A DNA stretch of 64,000 nt from Streptomyces griseus subsp. griseus (GTDB lineage: Bacteria; Actinomycetota; Actinomycetes; Streptomycetales; Streptomycetaceae), in the NCBI RefSeq assembly GCF_000720255.1, contig NZ_JOJE01000016.1:62001-126000 (forward strand), read 5' to 3'. This document shows positions 8,555 to 15,191 of the stretch, in pieces. The position numbers were made by a program, and so were the translations under genes. The stretch's first letter is position 1; every line of letters begins with the position of its first letter. The notes below the pieces were generated by a model. It had not been told where the DNA came from. It saw only the letters and a program-made list of their open reading frames with translations, and did no database searches.

Positions 8555-8797
8555 TCAGCCGCTTCCCGGCACCAGGTGGTCGAACTCGCCGTCCTTGACG
8601 CCGGCCAGGAAGGCCGCGACCTCGGCCGGCGTGTAGACGAGCGCGGGCCCGTCGGGATCGCGGGAGTTGCGCATCGCTATGTCCCCGTCGGTCAGAGTGG
8701 CGACCTCGACGCAGTTCCCCTCGGCGTTGCTGTGCCGGGTCTTGATCCAGCAGGCGTCCAACGCGCTCGCCCGCACTCCGTTCCGCACTGGTGGCAC
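8555..8797 (-). CDS. DUF397 small protein, partner of the XRE/DUF5753 regulator
   Basis: An 80-residue DUF397 protein. Family hallmarks are CWIKTRHSNAEGNCVEVATL, then IAMRNSRDPDGPALVYTPAEVAAFLAGVKDGEFD. DUF397 proteins are thought to bind or antagonise the XRE protein encoded beside them, in a toxin-antitoxin-like or switch-like pair. The start is a GTG (8797) six bases after AAGGAG; the tandem GTG at 8800 is also possible. The frame remains open much further upstream, but that part is arginine- and proline-rich and not family-like. Confidence 0.85.
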   Translation of the reverse strand: MPPVRNGVRASALDACWIKTRHSNAEGNCVEVATLTDGDIAMRNSRDPDGPALVYTPAEVAAFLAGVKDGEFDHLVPGSG

Positions 8798-8905
8798 CAC
8801 AGTCTCCTTGCCGTTCGTGGTCCGTACCGGGCGCCCGGCCGGCCCGGACGTGCGAGGCGCCTGGTCCCGTTGCCTCGCCGCCCGGCCGATTTTCGCGCAA
8901 TTTCC

Positions 8906-8919
8906 CGTGCAATTGCACG
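8906..8919. promoter_or_regulatory. Perfect 14-bp palindrome CGTGCAATTGCACG
   Basis: Perfect dyad in the 204-base gap between the DUF397 gene and the divergent ATPase gene. A third half-site (GCGCAATTT, 8895-8903) lies next to it, and the local AT content is unusual here. It is a candidate operator for the XRE regulator acting on both genes. Confidence 0.45.
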
Positions 8920-9001
8920 CGAGCGCCATCGGCGTGGATAATAGCTGCGGCGTCAACCCTGGCGTTGCCGCCCCGTCCTGACGTCGCATCAGGGAGATGA
9001 C

Positions 9002-10162
9002 GTGTCGTCGCCTGCGTCCCACGCGCCCCATTCGCCCAGTGAAGGTGTGCCGAGGGCGGGTGGGAACGGCACGGACCGAACCTCACCTCGCGCGGTCCTG
9101 ACGCCCGAGGCGGAGGAGGGACCCTGCCCGCACGCCGAGGGGGTACCGCCCTCCGTCGTCTCCGTCGATCTGCGCATCACCTGCGACCGGCAGGGTTTCG
9201 CCCTGGGCCGCGCCTTCACCCGCGGCATCCTCAGCCAGTGGTCGCTCGGACACCGCGAGGACGACGCGCTGCTCGTGATGGGCGAACTGGCCGCCAACGC
9301 GGCCGAACACGCGGCGCCGCGGACCGAGGGAGGCATGCCGACCGTCCGGCTCGGTCTCGCCCTCACCCCCGGCCATCTGCTGATCACCGTTTCCGACGAC
9401 ATCGACACCCCTCCCGTACCGGGCTCGCGCCGGGACTGCGCCGCCGACGCGGAACTGGACGAGCACGGACGCGGCCTGGCCATCGTCGAGGTCCTGTCCG
9501 ACGGGTGGGGCTGGACCCCCAGACGTCCCGCGGGCAAGACCGTCTGGGCGATGTTGTCGATCCGTCCCTCGCCCGACACAACCGCCGTGGAAGGGTCCCC
9601 CGACATGCGCCCCGCTCCGACCGGAAAGCCGACCGGAACGCCGAGCACCCAGCGCACGGACCGCGAGACATCCGCCAAGGTGCCGGCCCGCACCGCGCCC
9701 CTGACGACGCTCGGGCAGGTGCCCTGGAGCGAGATCAAGGACTCCACCGGCTCCGCGGACGCCATCCCCCTCCTCCTCAACAGCGTGGCCTGGGGAGACG
9801 AGCAGACCGCCCGGACCGCGCTCACGGAACTGCGCAGACGGATCTGCCAGTTCGGTTTCGTCGTCGAGCAGGCCACCGCCGCCACCGTCCCCTTCCTGTG
9901 GGAGCTCGCCCAACTGCCCCACGTGACCGTTCGGCCGCAGATCATCCAGCTGCTCAGGAGCATCGCCGACGCCCGGCAGTGGGAGAGCACCGCCGCCGTC
10001 TACCCCAAGCTGCTCAACCGTCGTGAGAACCCCGTCGTGTGGGAGCGCGCGGCCCGGCGTGCCGTCCGCGACCGGCGCGGAGTCCTGCCGGGTCTGCTCG
10101 CCGAGGAGGACGCGGAGCTGGCCCGGGCGACCACGGAACTGGCCCGTAGTCTGGGTGAGTGA
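9002..10162 (+). CDS. HATPase (anti-sigma-like) protein with C-terminal HEAT-like domain
   Basis: A 386-residue protein starting at GTG (AGGGA upstream). The N-terminal half is a HATPase_c domain of the RsbW/anti-sigma type: LLVMGELAANAAEHA (N box), LLITVSDDIDTPP (G1) and DEHGRGLAIVEVLSDGWGW (G2). The C-terminal half (about 235-386) is a helical region (VPWSEIKDSTGSADAIPLLL through VWERAARRAVRDRR) resembling HEAT-type repeats used in protein contacts. ATPase genes of this type commonly accompany XRE/DUF397 pairs in Streptomyces, but the added helical domain is less usual. The likely role is binding a regulatory partner; kinase activity is uncertain. Confidence 0.8.
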   Translation: MSSPASHAPHSPSEGVPRAGGNGTDRTSPRAVLTPEAEEGPCPHAEGVPPSVVSVDLRITCDRQGFALGRAFTRGILSQWSLGHREDDALLVMGELAANAAEHAAPRTEGGMPTVRLGLALTPGHLLITVSDDIDTPPVPGSRRDCAADAELDEHGRGLAIVEVLSDGWGWTPRRPAGKTVWAMLSIRPSPDTTAVEGSPDMRPAPTGKPTGTPSTQRTDRETSAKVPARTAPLTTLGQVPWSEIKDSTGSADAIPLLLNSVAWGDEQTARTALTELRRRICQFGFVVEQATAATVPFLWELAQLPHVTVRPQIIQLLRSIADARQWESTAAVYPKLLNRRENPVVWERAARRAVRDRRGVLPGLLAEEDAELARATTELARSLGE

Positions 10163-10271
10163 GGGGCAGGGGGCGGCGCGGCCTGCCCAAAGGTCAAGCC
10201 CATTCCTGCTGCGCAGCGGTTCTGGTCGGTCATCAGACTCACAGTCGGGCCGCCCGTCCCGCTCGCCGAAG

Positions 10272-10862
10272 TCAGCCCTCGCCTGCCTGCGCGACAGTCG
10301 TGCGCAGCAACGCGGCCATCGATCGGCCGGCCACCCGCAGCGGTTCCGGATCACGAGCAGCCCGGCTGAGCATGAACGCCCCCTCAAGCATCATGATCAT
10401 TGAACAGGCGAGTGATCGCGCCGCCTCGGGGTCGACCACCCAACGGCCGAACCACTGCGCCGCGTCGCGGACCCACTCCTCGAAGACCTCTGCCGTCGCG
10501 GCCCTCAGCACCTCATTGCTGCTGGCAACCTCCAATGCCACCGTCCCGATCGGGCACGCGTCGGCGTAGTCGGCCGCGGCAAGGTCGTCCGCGGCTGCCT
10601 CGAAGGCGTGCACGAGGGATTCGGCAGGGTCCGGCACACTGTCCAGCAGAGCCAACACCATGCGGCCGTACTCCGGTCCGGACGTGCGGATCATGTCCTC
10701 GGCCAGTTGCTGCTTGCCGCCGGGGAAGAAGTGATAGATCGAGCCGAACGGCGCTTCTGACTCTGTCGCGACCCGCTTGAGGCCGGTCGCCGCGTAGCCG
10801 TGGCGGCGGAACAGCATCGCGGCAGCACCCTGAATCCTGGCTCGAGTGTCCGAATGTCCCAT
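10272..10862 (-). CDS. TetR-family regulator
   Basis: A 196-residue repressor. The N-terminal helix-turn-helix reads AAMLFRRHGYAATGLKRVATESEAPFGSIYHFFPGGKQQLAEDMI, close to the LmrA/QacR-like subgroup. The C-terminal ligand domain includes ACPIGTVALEVASSNEVLRAA, typical of the TetR_C group found with this HTH. It is divergent from the alpha/beta hydrolase (64 bases between starts). A nested inverted repeat between them (10887-10907) is the probable operator, so the pair is likely one switch responding to the hydrolase's substrate or product. Confidence 0.9.
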   Translation of the reverse strand: MGHSDTRARIQGAAAMLFRRHGYAATGLKRVATESEAPFGSIYHFFPGGKQQLAEDMIRTSGPEYGRMVLALLDSVPDPAESLVHAFEAAADDLAAADYADACPIGTVALEVASSNEVLRAATAEVFEEWVRDAAQWFGRWVVDPEAARSLACSMIMMLEGAFMLSRAARDPEPLRVAGRSMAALLRTTVAQAGEG

Positions 10863-10886
10863 TGCCCTCCACTCTTCCTGCCTCCA

Positions 10887-10907
10887 AGATTACAGTAGAA
10901 CAATCTA
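10887..10907. promoter_or_regulatory. Candidate TetR operator between regulator and hydrolase
   Basis: Two overlapping dyads: AGATT-N10-AATCT (10887-10906) and TAGA-N4-TCTA (10896-10907). The block is AT-rich against its surroundings and lies 20-40 bases ahead of the hydrolase start. Binding would block both divergent promoters. Confidence 0.5.
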
Positions 10908-10926
10908 TCAAATGGGGGTTGCTTCG

Positions 10927-11784
10927 ATGCCGAGGATCGAGTTGTCGTCCGGACCGGTTGACTACCAGGACACCGGAGGTGAAGGACCAGTGCTGGTGTT
11001 CGGTCACGGTATGCCGATGAACGAGACCCAGTGGCGCAAGGTGGTCCCGCTGCTGGACGGGTACCGCTGCGTCCTGCCCACGCTGCCCCTCGGCGGTCAT
11101 CGCCGGCCGATGAACCCGGACGCCGACCTGTCCCAGCGCGGTGTCGCCCGGCTCCTGGGTGAGTTCATCGAACGGCTCGGTCTGGACCAGGTGACTCTCG
11201 TCCTCAACGACTGGGGCGGGGGCCAGTTCCTGGTGTTGGAAGGGCAGGCGCAGCGGCTCGCGCGCCTGGTGCTGGTGGCCTGCGAGGCCTTCGACAACTT
11301 TCCCCCGGGGCCCGCCAAGGCGATGGCCCAGGTATGCAGGGTCCCCGGCGGCGTCTGGCTCCTGACCCGTCTCATGGGCATCCCCGCGTTCCGCCACAAC
11401 CGGGCCGGATACGGTGGGATGAGCCTGCGCGGGATCCCTGACGAGATCCTGGACGACTGGTTCGCACCCGCCACCCTCAGCAAGGCCATTCGCAAGGACC
11501 TCGCCAAGTTCGCCACCGGTGCGCCCGACCGGCGGACCTTGCTGGCCTGGAGCGAGCGACTGCGTGAGTTCGACCGCCCGGTCCTGGTCGTCTGGGCGAC
11601 CGAGGACAGACTGATGCCGCGTGAGCACGGCCCCCGCCTGGCCGAGTTGTACCCGCAGGGCCGACTGGTCGAGATCGCTGCCTCGTCCACCCTCATCCCT
11701 GAGGACCAGCCCGAACGGCTTGCCGACGTGCTCACCGACTTTCTGGTCCAGACCGGAGCAGAGCCGATCCGGCACGCTGACTGA
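10927..11784 (+). CDS. Alpha/beta hydrolase with Asp nucleophile (haloalkane dehalogenase-like)
   Basis: A 285-residue alpha/beta hydrolase. The oxyanion motif is HGMPMNETQW. The nucleophile elbow reads LNDWGGGQ, so Asp95 replaces the usual Ser, as in haloalkane dehalogenases and epoxide hydrolases. The acid may be the Asp in ATEDRLMPREHG. The catalytic His expected near the C-terminus is absent: that position reads AASSTLIPEDQPERLA, a variant I associate with a common actinobacterial subgroup of unproven activity. Start chosen at ATG 10927, nine bases after GGGGG; ATG 10912 is in frame. Probably controlled by the divergent TetR. Confidence 0.82.
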   Translation: MPRIELSSGPVDYQDTGGEGPVLVFGHGMPMNETQWRKVVPLLDGYRCVLPTLPLGGHRRPMNPDADLSQRGVARLLGEFIERLGLDQVTLVLNDWGGGQFLVLEGQAQRLARLVLVACEAFDNFPPGPAKAMAQVCRVPGGVWLLTRLMGIPAFRHNRAGYGGMSLRGIPDEILDDWFAPATLSKAIRKDLAKFATGAPDRRTLLAWSERLREFDRPVLVVWATEDRLMPREHGPRLAELYPQGRLVEIAASSTLIPEDQPERLADVLTDFLVQTGAEPIRHAD

Positions 11785-11807
11785 GTGAGGGGGCCGGCAG
11801 GCGGAAA

Positions 11808-11839
11808 CAGTTGGCGGTCGGGCCAGTTGGCGGTCGGGC
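11808..11839. repeat. Two 16-bp tandem repeats
   Basis: CAGTTGGCGGTCGGGC occurs twice, head to tail and identical, in the 106-base gap between the convergent hydrolase and ATP-grasp genes. No function is evident; it may be a duplication scar. Confidence 0.8.
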
Positions 11840-11890
11840 CAAGGTGGCGCCGGTAAGGACGAAGGAACGCGGGCGGACCGACGAGCCGAC

Positions 11891-12877
11891 TCAGGACGTC
11901 GTCGTACCGCTCCGTCCCCCGCAGCAGGCCCCCTCCGGCGGGCCCGGCTCCGCCAGCCACTCCGCGATGGTGCGCGCGATGGGTTGGCCGGTTTCCACCT
12001 CCACGAAGCCGAACTGACCGGACTGGTTGCACTCGAGGAACCACCACGTGCCGTCGGCGTCCTCGGCGAAGTCGAAGGCTCCGTACGCCAGTTGGGCCTC
12101 CGCCAGGTATTTGCGCACGCCGTCGGCGGCGCAGGTCGGCACCTCGGCGGGACGCCACGGCAGGTCGGCCGGGGCGAAGCGGACGTCGACGTCGTCGGGG
12201 TGCGCGTCCGGCGAGGTCTCCTTTCGGGCGGCGAGCATCCGGTCCCCGACGACGGTCAGCCGGATGTCGGCCCGCTTGGCGACCCTGCGCTGCAGCAGGG
12301 TCGGACCGAACGCGACGGCGGCGAAGTCCGTGTCCGGCGCCACCCGGCTCGTCGGCACCGCACGGGGCGGCTCCTGCGGATGCGCGCCGGAGACCGGTTT
12401 GACCACGAGGTCCGGGAAGCGCTCCGCGAACTCCCGGGCGGCCTGCGGGAATGTCGTGATCAGGGTGGCCGGCACGGGCAGACCGCTGCGCTGGGCGAGG
12501 CGGAGCTGCCATGGCTTGTGGCGTGCCCGGCGGGCGGCGTCGGGATGGTTCATCCACCTCGCGCCGGACCCGCGCAGCATGCCGTACAAGGCCTGTGAGG
12601 ACTCCTCGGTGAGCCAGTCGGACGGCTCGGGCACCCGGGAGGCCGGGACGCCCGGCCTGCGCACCCAGATGGACCGCAGGCTGTCGATGCCCACCAGGCG
12701 GCCGGCGGACCAGAGATGGCCGCGGAAGGCGCCGTGCACGTACTCGCCCGAGAGGGCGACCCCGCCCGTGAGGTCGGCGGGGTCCAGCCGGACCACCGGG
12801 ACCCCGGACGCGTTGAGGTGCACGACCACCATGTCCGCCGTCACGTCCTGTTCACAGGTCAGGATCAACACGGTCAT
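11891..12877 (-). CDS. tgmB: ATP-grasp ligase for a modified peptide (TgmB-like)
   Basis: A 328-residue ATP-grasp enzyme of the TgmB/MvdD-type group that makes ester or amide cross-links in graspetide precursors. The N-terminus (TVLILTCEQDVTADMVVVHL) is the usual preATP-grasp domain. PDLVVKPVSGA and the TLLQRRVAKRADIRLTVVGD segment form the ATP-binding core. FDFAEDADGTWWFLECNQSGQFGFVE carries the Mg-binding E and N. The N-terminal SIWVRRPGVP and W-M-N-H-P motifs are typical. The precursor gene lies 16 bases upstream on the same strand, so the two form one operon. No methyltransferase or transporter is adjacent. Confidence 0.88.
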   Translation of the reverse strand: MTVLILTCEQDVTADMVVVHLNASGVPVVRLDPADLTGGVALSGEYVHGAFRGHLWSAGRLVGIDSLRSIWVRRPGVPASRVPEPSDWLTEESSQALYGMLRGSGARWMNHPDAARRARHKPWQLRLAQRSGLPVPATLITTFPQAAREFAERFPDLVVKPVSGAHPQEPPRAVPTSRVAPDTDFAAVAFGPTLLQRRVAKRADIRLTVVGDRMLAARKETSPDAHPDDVDVRFAPADLPWRPAEVPTCAADGVRKYLAEAQLAYGAFDFAEDADGTWWFLECNQSGQFGFVEVETGQPIARTIAEWLAEPGPPEGACCGGRSGTTTS

Positions 12878-12893
12878 CGTCGTCGGCCCGCGT

Positions 12894-13085
12894 TCAGTCG
12901 TCGAAGTGGGTCTTCGAGCCGGCGGTGGACGTGGTGGTCCCCAGTTCCCTCAGCAGCGCGAGGTCCGAGGCGGCGATCCGGCCGTCGAGAAGTACGTTCA
13001 ACTGCAGTGCGGAGTCGTAGGCGTACGGAATGGAAACCTCCAAATCCGCCGCCGGGCGTGCGTAGTTGAGCGCAAACGGTTGCAT
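12894..13085 (-). CDS. tgmA: ATP-grasp-modified RiPP precursor peptide (TgmA-like)
   Basis: A 63-residue precursor. The leader contains the conserved PFALNYARP motif that recruits the ATP-grasp enzyme, and the tail ends TTTSTAGSKTHFDD. This Thr/Ser-rich, Asp-ended core suits omega-ester (Thr/Ser to Asp) or amide (Lys to Asp) cross-links made by the enzyme encoded next. The start is the ATG before QPFALNY, preceded by GGGAGAG; the in-frame ATG at 13127 has no such support. No protease or exporter is visible nearby, so how the product matures is unknown. Confidence 0.85.
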   Translation of the reverse strand: MQPFALNYARPAADLEVSIPYAYDSALQLNVLLDGRIAASDLALLRELGTTTSTAGSKTHFDD

Positions 13086-13290
13086 CGTCTCTCCCTCTTC
13101 ATGCTGCGCCGACCAAGCCGTCGCCATGGCGCGTCGTGCTGCGTCGTCGCTCCGCCCGGCGGATCACCCGGGCTTCCACTGACTTATACGAATCGAACGG
13201 GTGGTTGGTTTCCTTACGCTCCGTAGTCATTGGCGAGTTCGACACCCCGGACCTGAGACGGTCGGGGGCGCAGAGAGGTTGAGCGGAGGT

Positions 13291-13599
13291 TCAGGCTGTC
13301 TCGCCCGGCCCGCCGAGAGGCGTGGGCCGTTGTGCGTCGGTGACCGGGCGGCGCAGGGTGCGCAGGGCGAGCAGGAGGACGCCGATGTCGTCCAGATACA
13401 CCGGGTCGGGCAACAGATCCGTCGGCAGCACGAGATAGATGACGGCGCCCCAGAAGACCCAGCGCGGCCCGGTCGGCAGCCCGGCGCGGCGCAACGCGCG
13501 TCGGGCGTTCACCAGTCGCACCAGCAGCGCGACGGCCACGACGAGCACCACCGCCGCGAGGACCGCGGCGACGGCGATCACTGTTGTGGTCGTGTCCAC
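13291..13599 (-). CDS. DUF1232 membrane protein
   Basis: A 102-residue protein with one strong membrane segment near its N-terminus (TVIAVAAVLAAVVLVVAVAL) and a second hydrophobic stretch (WVFWGAVIYLVLPTDLLPDPVYLDDIGVLLLAL). YLVLPTDLLPDPVYLDDIG is the DUF1232 (YkvA-type) signature. The function of the family is unknown. The GTG start has GAGGAG five bases upstream. It shares its 243-base upstream gap with the divergent membrane protein gene at 13843. Confidence 0.8.
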   Translation of the reverse strand: MDTTTTVIAVAAVLAAVVLVVAVALLVRLVNARRALRRAGLPTGPRWVFWGAVIYLVLPTDLLPDPVYLDDIGVLLLALRTLRRPVTDAQRPTPLGGPGETA

Positions 13600-13842
13600 G
13601 GGCTCTCCTCGGTCCGCTGCGCCGCCGGATGCGGGCCCCCTCCCCGTCGGATTCCCGGTTACGGCGCCCGTATTGCCTGCGGGATACCCGCGTGTGCGTC
13701 GCCCACGCCGACAGTGGCCGGTTCTCATCCACGCGGCGCACCCGGGTGGCGAGCCGCCCCCATGAGCGTATTAATGATCAACACATGTCGCGTGCCGCAG
13801 GTCGGGGGCAGGAAGCGGCCGCGCCCCGTCCATGGAGCTGAC

Positions 13843-15141
13843 ATGACGACCCGCTCTCCCGAATCCGGCCCGAATCCACCCGCCCCGTTCCGGGCCGGGA
13901 CTGCCGCCCCGCCCGCCGAGCCGTCCGGTCCGGAAGGCACGGGGGCCGCCGAGGCTGCGGCGGCTGTCGAGGCCGTGGTGGCGGGGGAAGCGGTGGTGGC
14001 GGGGGAAGCGGGGGAGGCGGCGCAGGCGACGCCGACCGCGCACACCGTGGGGCGGTCCGCTGTCCGAGGTACCGCCGCGGGGGCCGCCCAAAGGGCCGCC
14101 CAAAGGGCCGCCCAAGGGGCCGCCCACGGGATCGCCGGACAGGCAGCCGAAGGGTCCGCCGACGGACCCGCCGACGAGACCGCCGAGGAGACCGCCGAGG
14201 AGACTCTGCCCGCCGACGGTGATCCGATGGTCGAGCTCGTGCTGGCCGCCGTGGCAGACCGGTCGTTGGAGGAGGTGGCCGAGCTCATCACGCTGCTGGA
14301 ACAGTCGCCCGAATACACCCGGGCCGCGACCGACGCCCTGCGTACGGCCGGGACGGACCGGTCGGTGGAGGACATCACCCGCCTCGTCGAACTGCTGACC
14401 GGGCCACCCCGGTCCGCCGACAGCGCGGACGCGACGGTCCGGGCCGCCGCCGAACACCGGCCGGTGGAGAAGGTGGCACGGCTGATGACGCTGCCGCACG
14501 GCATCCCGCTGGAGCGCCACTGCGAGCAGGAGGCGGTGCGTACGGCCGCCACCCGGCGGTCCGCGGAGGAACTCGCGCAGCTGACAGCGCGGCTCGCCGA
14601 GGAACGCGGCGGGCCCCCGGCACGGTGGGCGCCGCAGGTGCGGGGCGCCACCGCCGGACCGCCGCCGAGGCCGGGTGGGGGTGCCGCCGGCCGCCGGCTC
14701 ATCCTGCAGGCGGTGCTCGTAAGGCGTCCGGGTGCCGAGAGCCGGACCACCGCCGGGGCGCCGTCCTGGCCGACCTGGCTCACTGTCGCGGCGCTGGCGC
14801 TCTGCGGTGTCGCCCACTTCCCGACCGACCGGGGCGGCGGGTCCCTGCAGGTCTACGGCTTCGCCTTCGGCGCGTCGGTGCTGTGCGTCCTGTTGGCCCT
14901 GCTGCTGACCGTCCGGTGCGCGGCCCCGCTGCGCGGCGGAGCGGTGGTGGTCCCGGCGGTGCTGGTCGCGGCGGAGCTGTTCCGGGGCCGGTTGCGGTCG
15001 GCAGACCTGTCCCGGGCCCTGCACCTCACCCTGGCACCCCCGTGGCTCGCCACCCTCACCGCCGTCCTCGCCACTCTGACCGCCCTCGCGTTGCTCGCGG
15101 CACATCCGGAGGGGGCCAGGGCGGCGGACGGCGGGTCCTGA
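13843..15141 (+). CDS. Repeat-containing membrane protein of unknown function
   Basis: A 432-residue protein in three parts. Residues 1-125 are Ala/Glu/Pro-rich low complexity with AAQR/AAQG repeats. Residues about 128-265 hold four degenerate helical repeats built on the pattern R-S-x-E-E-v-A-x-L-i-x-L-L (for example ADRSLEEVAELITLLE and TDRSVEDITRLVELLT). Residues about 310-425 contain four hydrophobic segments (LTVAALALCGVAHF, FAFGASVLCVLLALLL, AVVVPAVLVAAELF, LATLTAVLATLTALALLAA). The start ATG follows GGAG by five bases. A repeat-rich soluble domain plus a membrane domain suggests a scaffold or sensor, but I cannot assign a role. Confidence 0.75.
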   Translation: MTTRSPESGPNPPAPFRAGTAAPPAEPSGPEGTGAAEAAAAVEAVVAGEAVVAGEAGEAAQATPTAHTVGRSAVRGTAAGAAQRAAQRAAQGAAHGIAGQAAEGSADGPADETAEETAEETLPADGDPMVELVLAAVADRSLEEVAELITLLEQSPEYTRAATDALRTAGTDRSVEDITRLVELLTGPPRSADSADATVRAAAEHRPVEKVARLMTLPHGIPLERHCEQEAVRTAATRRSAEELAQLTARLAEERGGPPARWAPQVRGATAGPPPRPGGGAAGRRLILQAVLVRRPGAESRTTAGAPSWPTWLTVAALALCGVAHFPTDRGGGSLQVYGFAFGASVLCVLLALLLTVRCAAPLRGGAVVVPAVLVAAELFRGRLRSADLSRALHLTLAPPWLATLTAVLATLTALALLAAHPEGARAADGGS

Positions 15142-15146
15142 ATCCC

Positions 15147-15191
15147 CTGGGCCGTCTGGGCCGTCTGGGCCGTCTGGGCCGCCTGGACCGT
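15147..15191. repeat. Five 9-bp tandem repeats between convergent genes
   Basis: Five units of CTGGGCCGT (the last two each differ by one base) fill the whole 49-base gap between the membrane protein gene and the molybdenum hydroxylase gene, touching the stop codon of the latter. No terminator hairpin is obvious. Confidence 0.85.
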
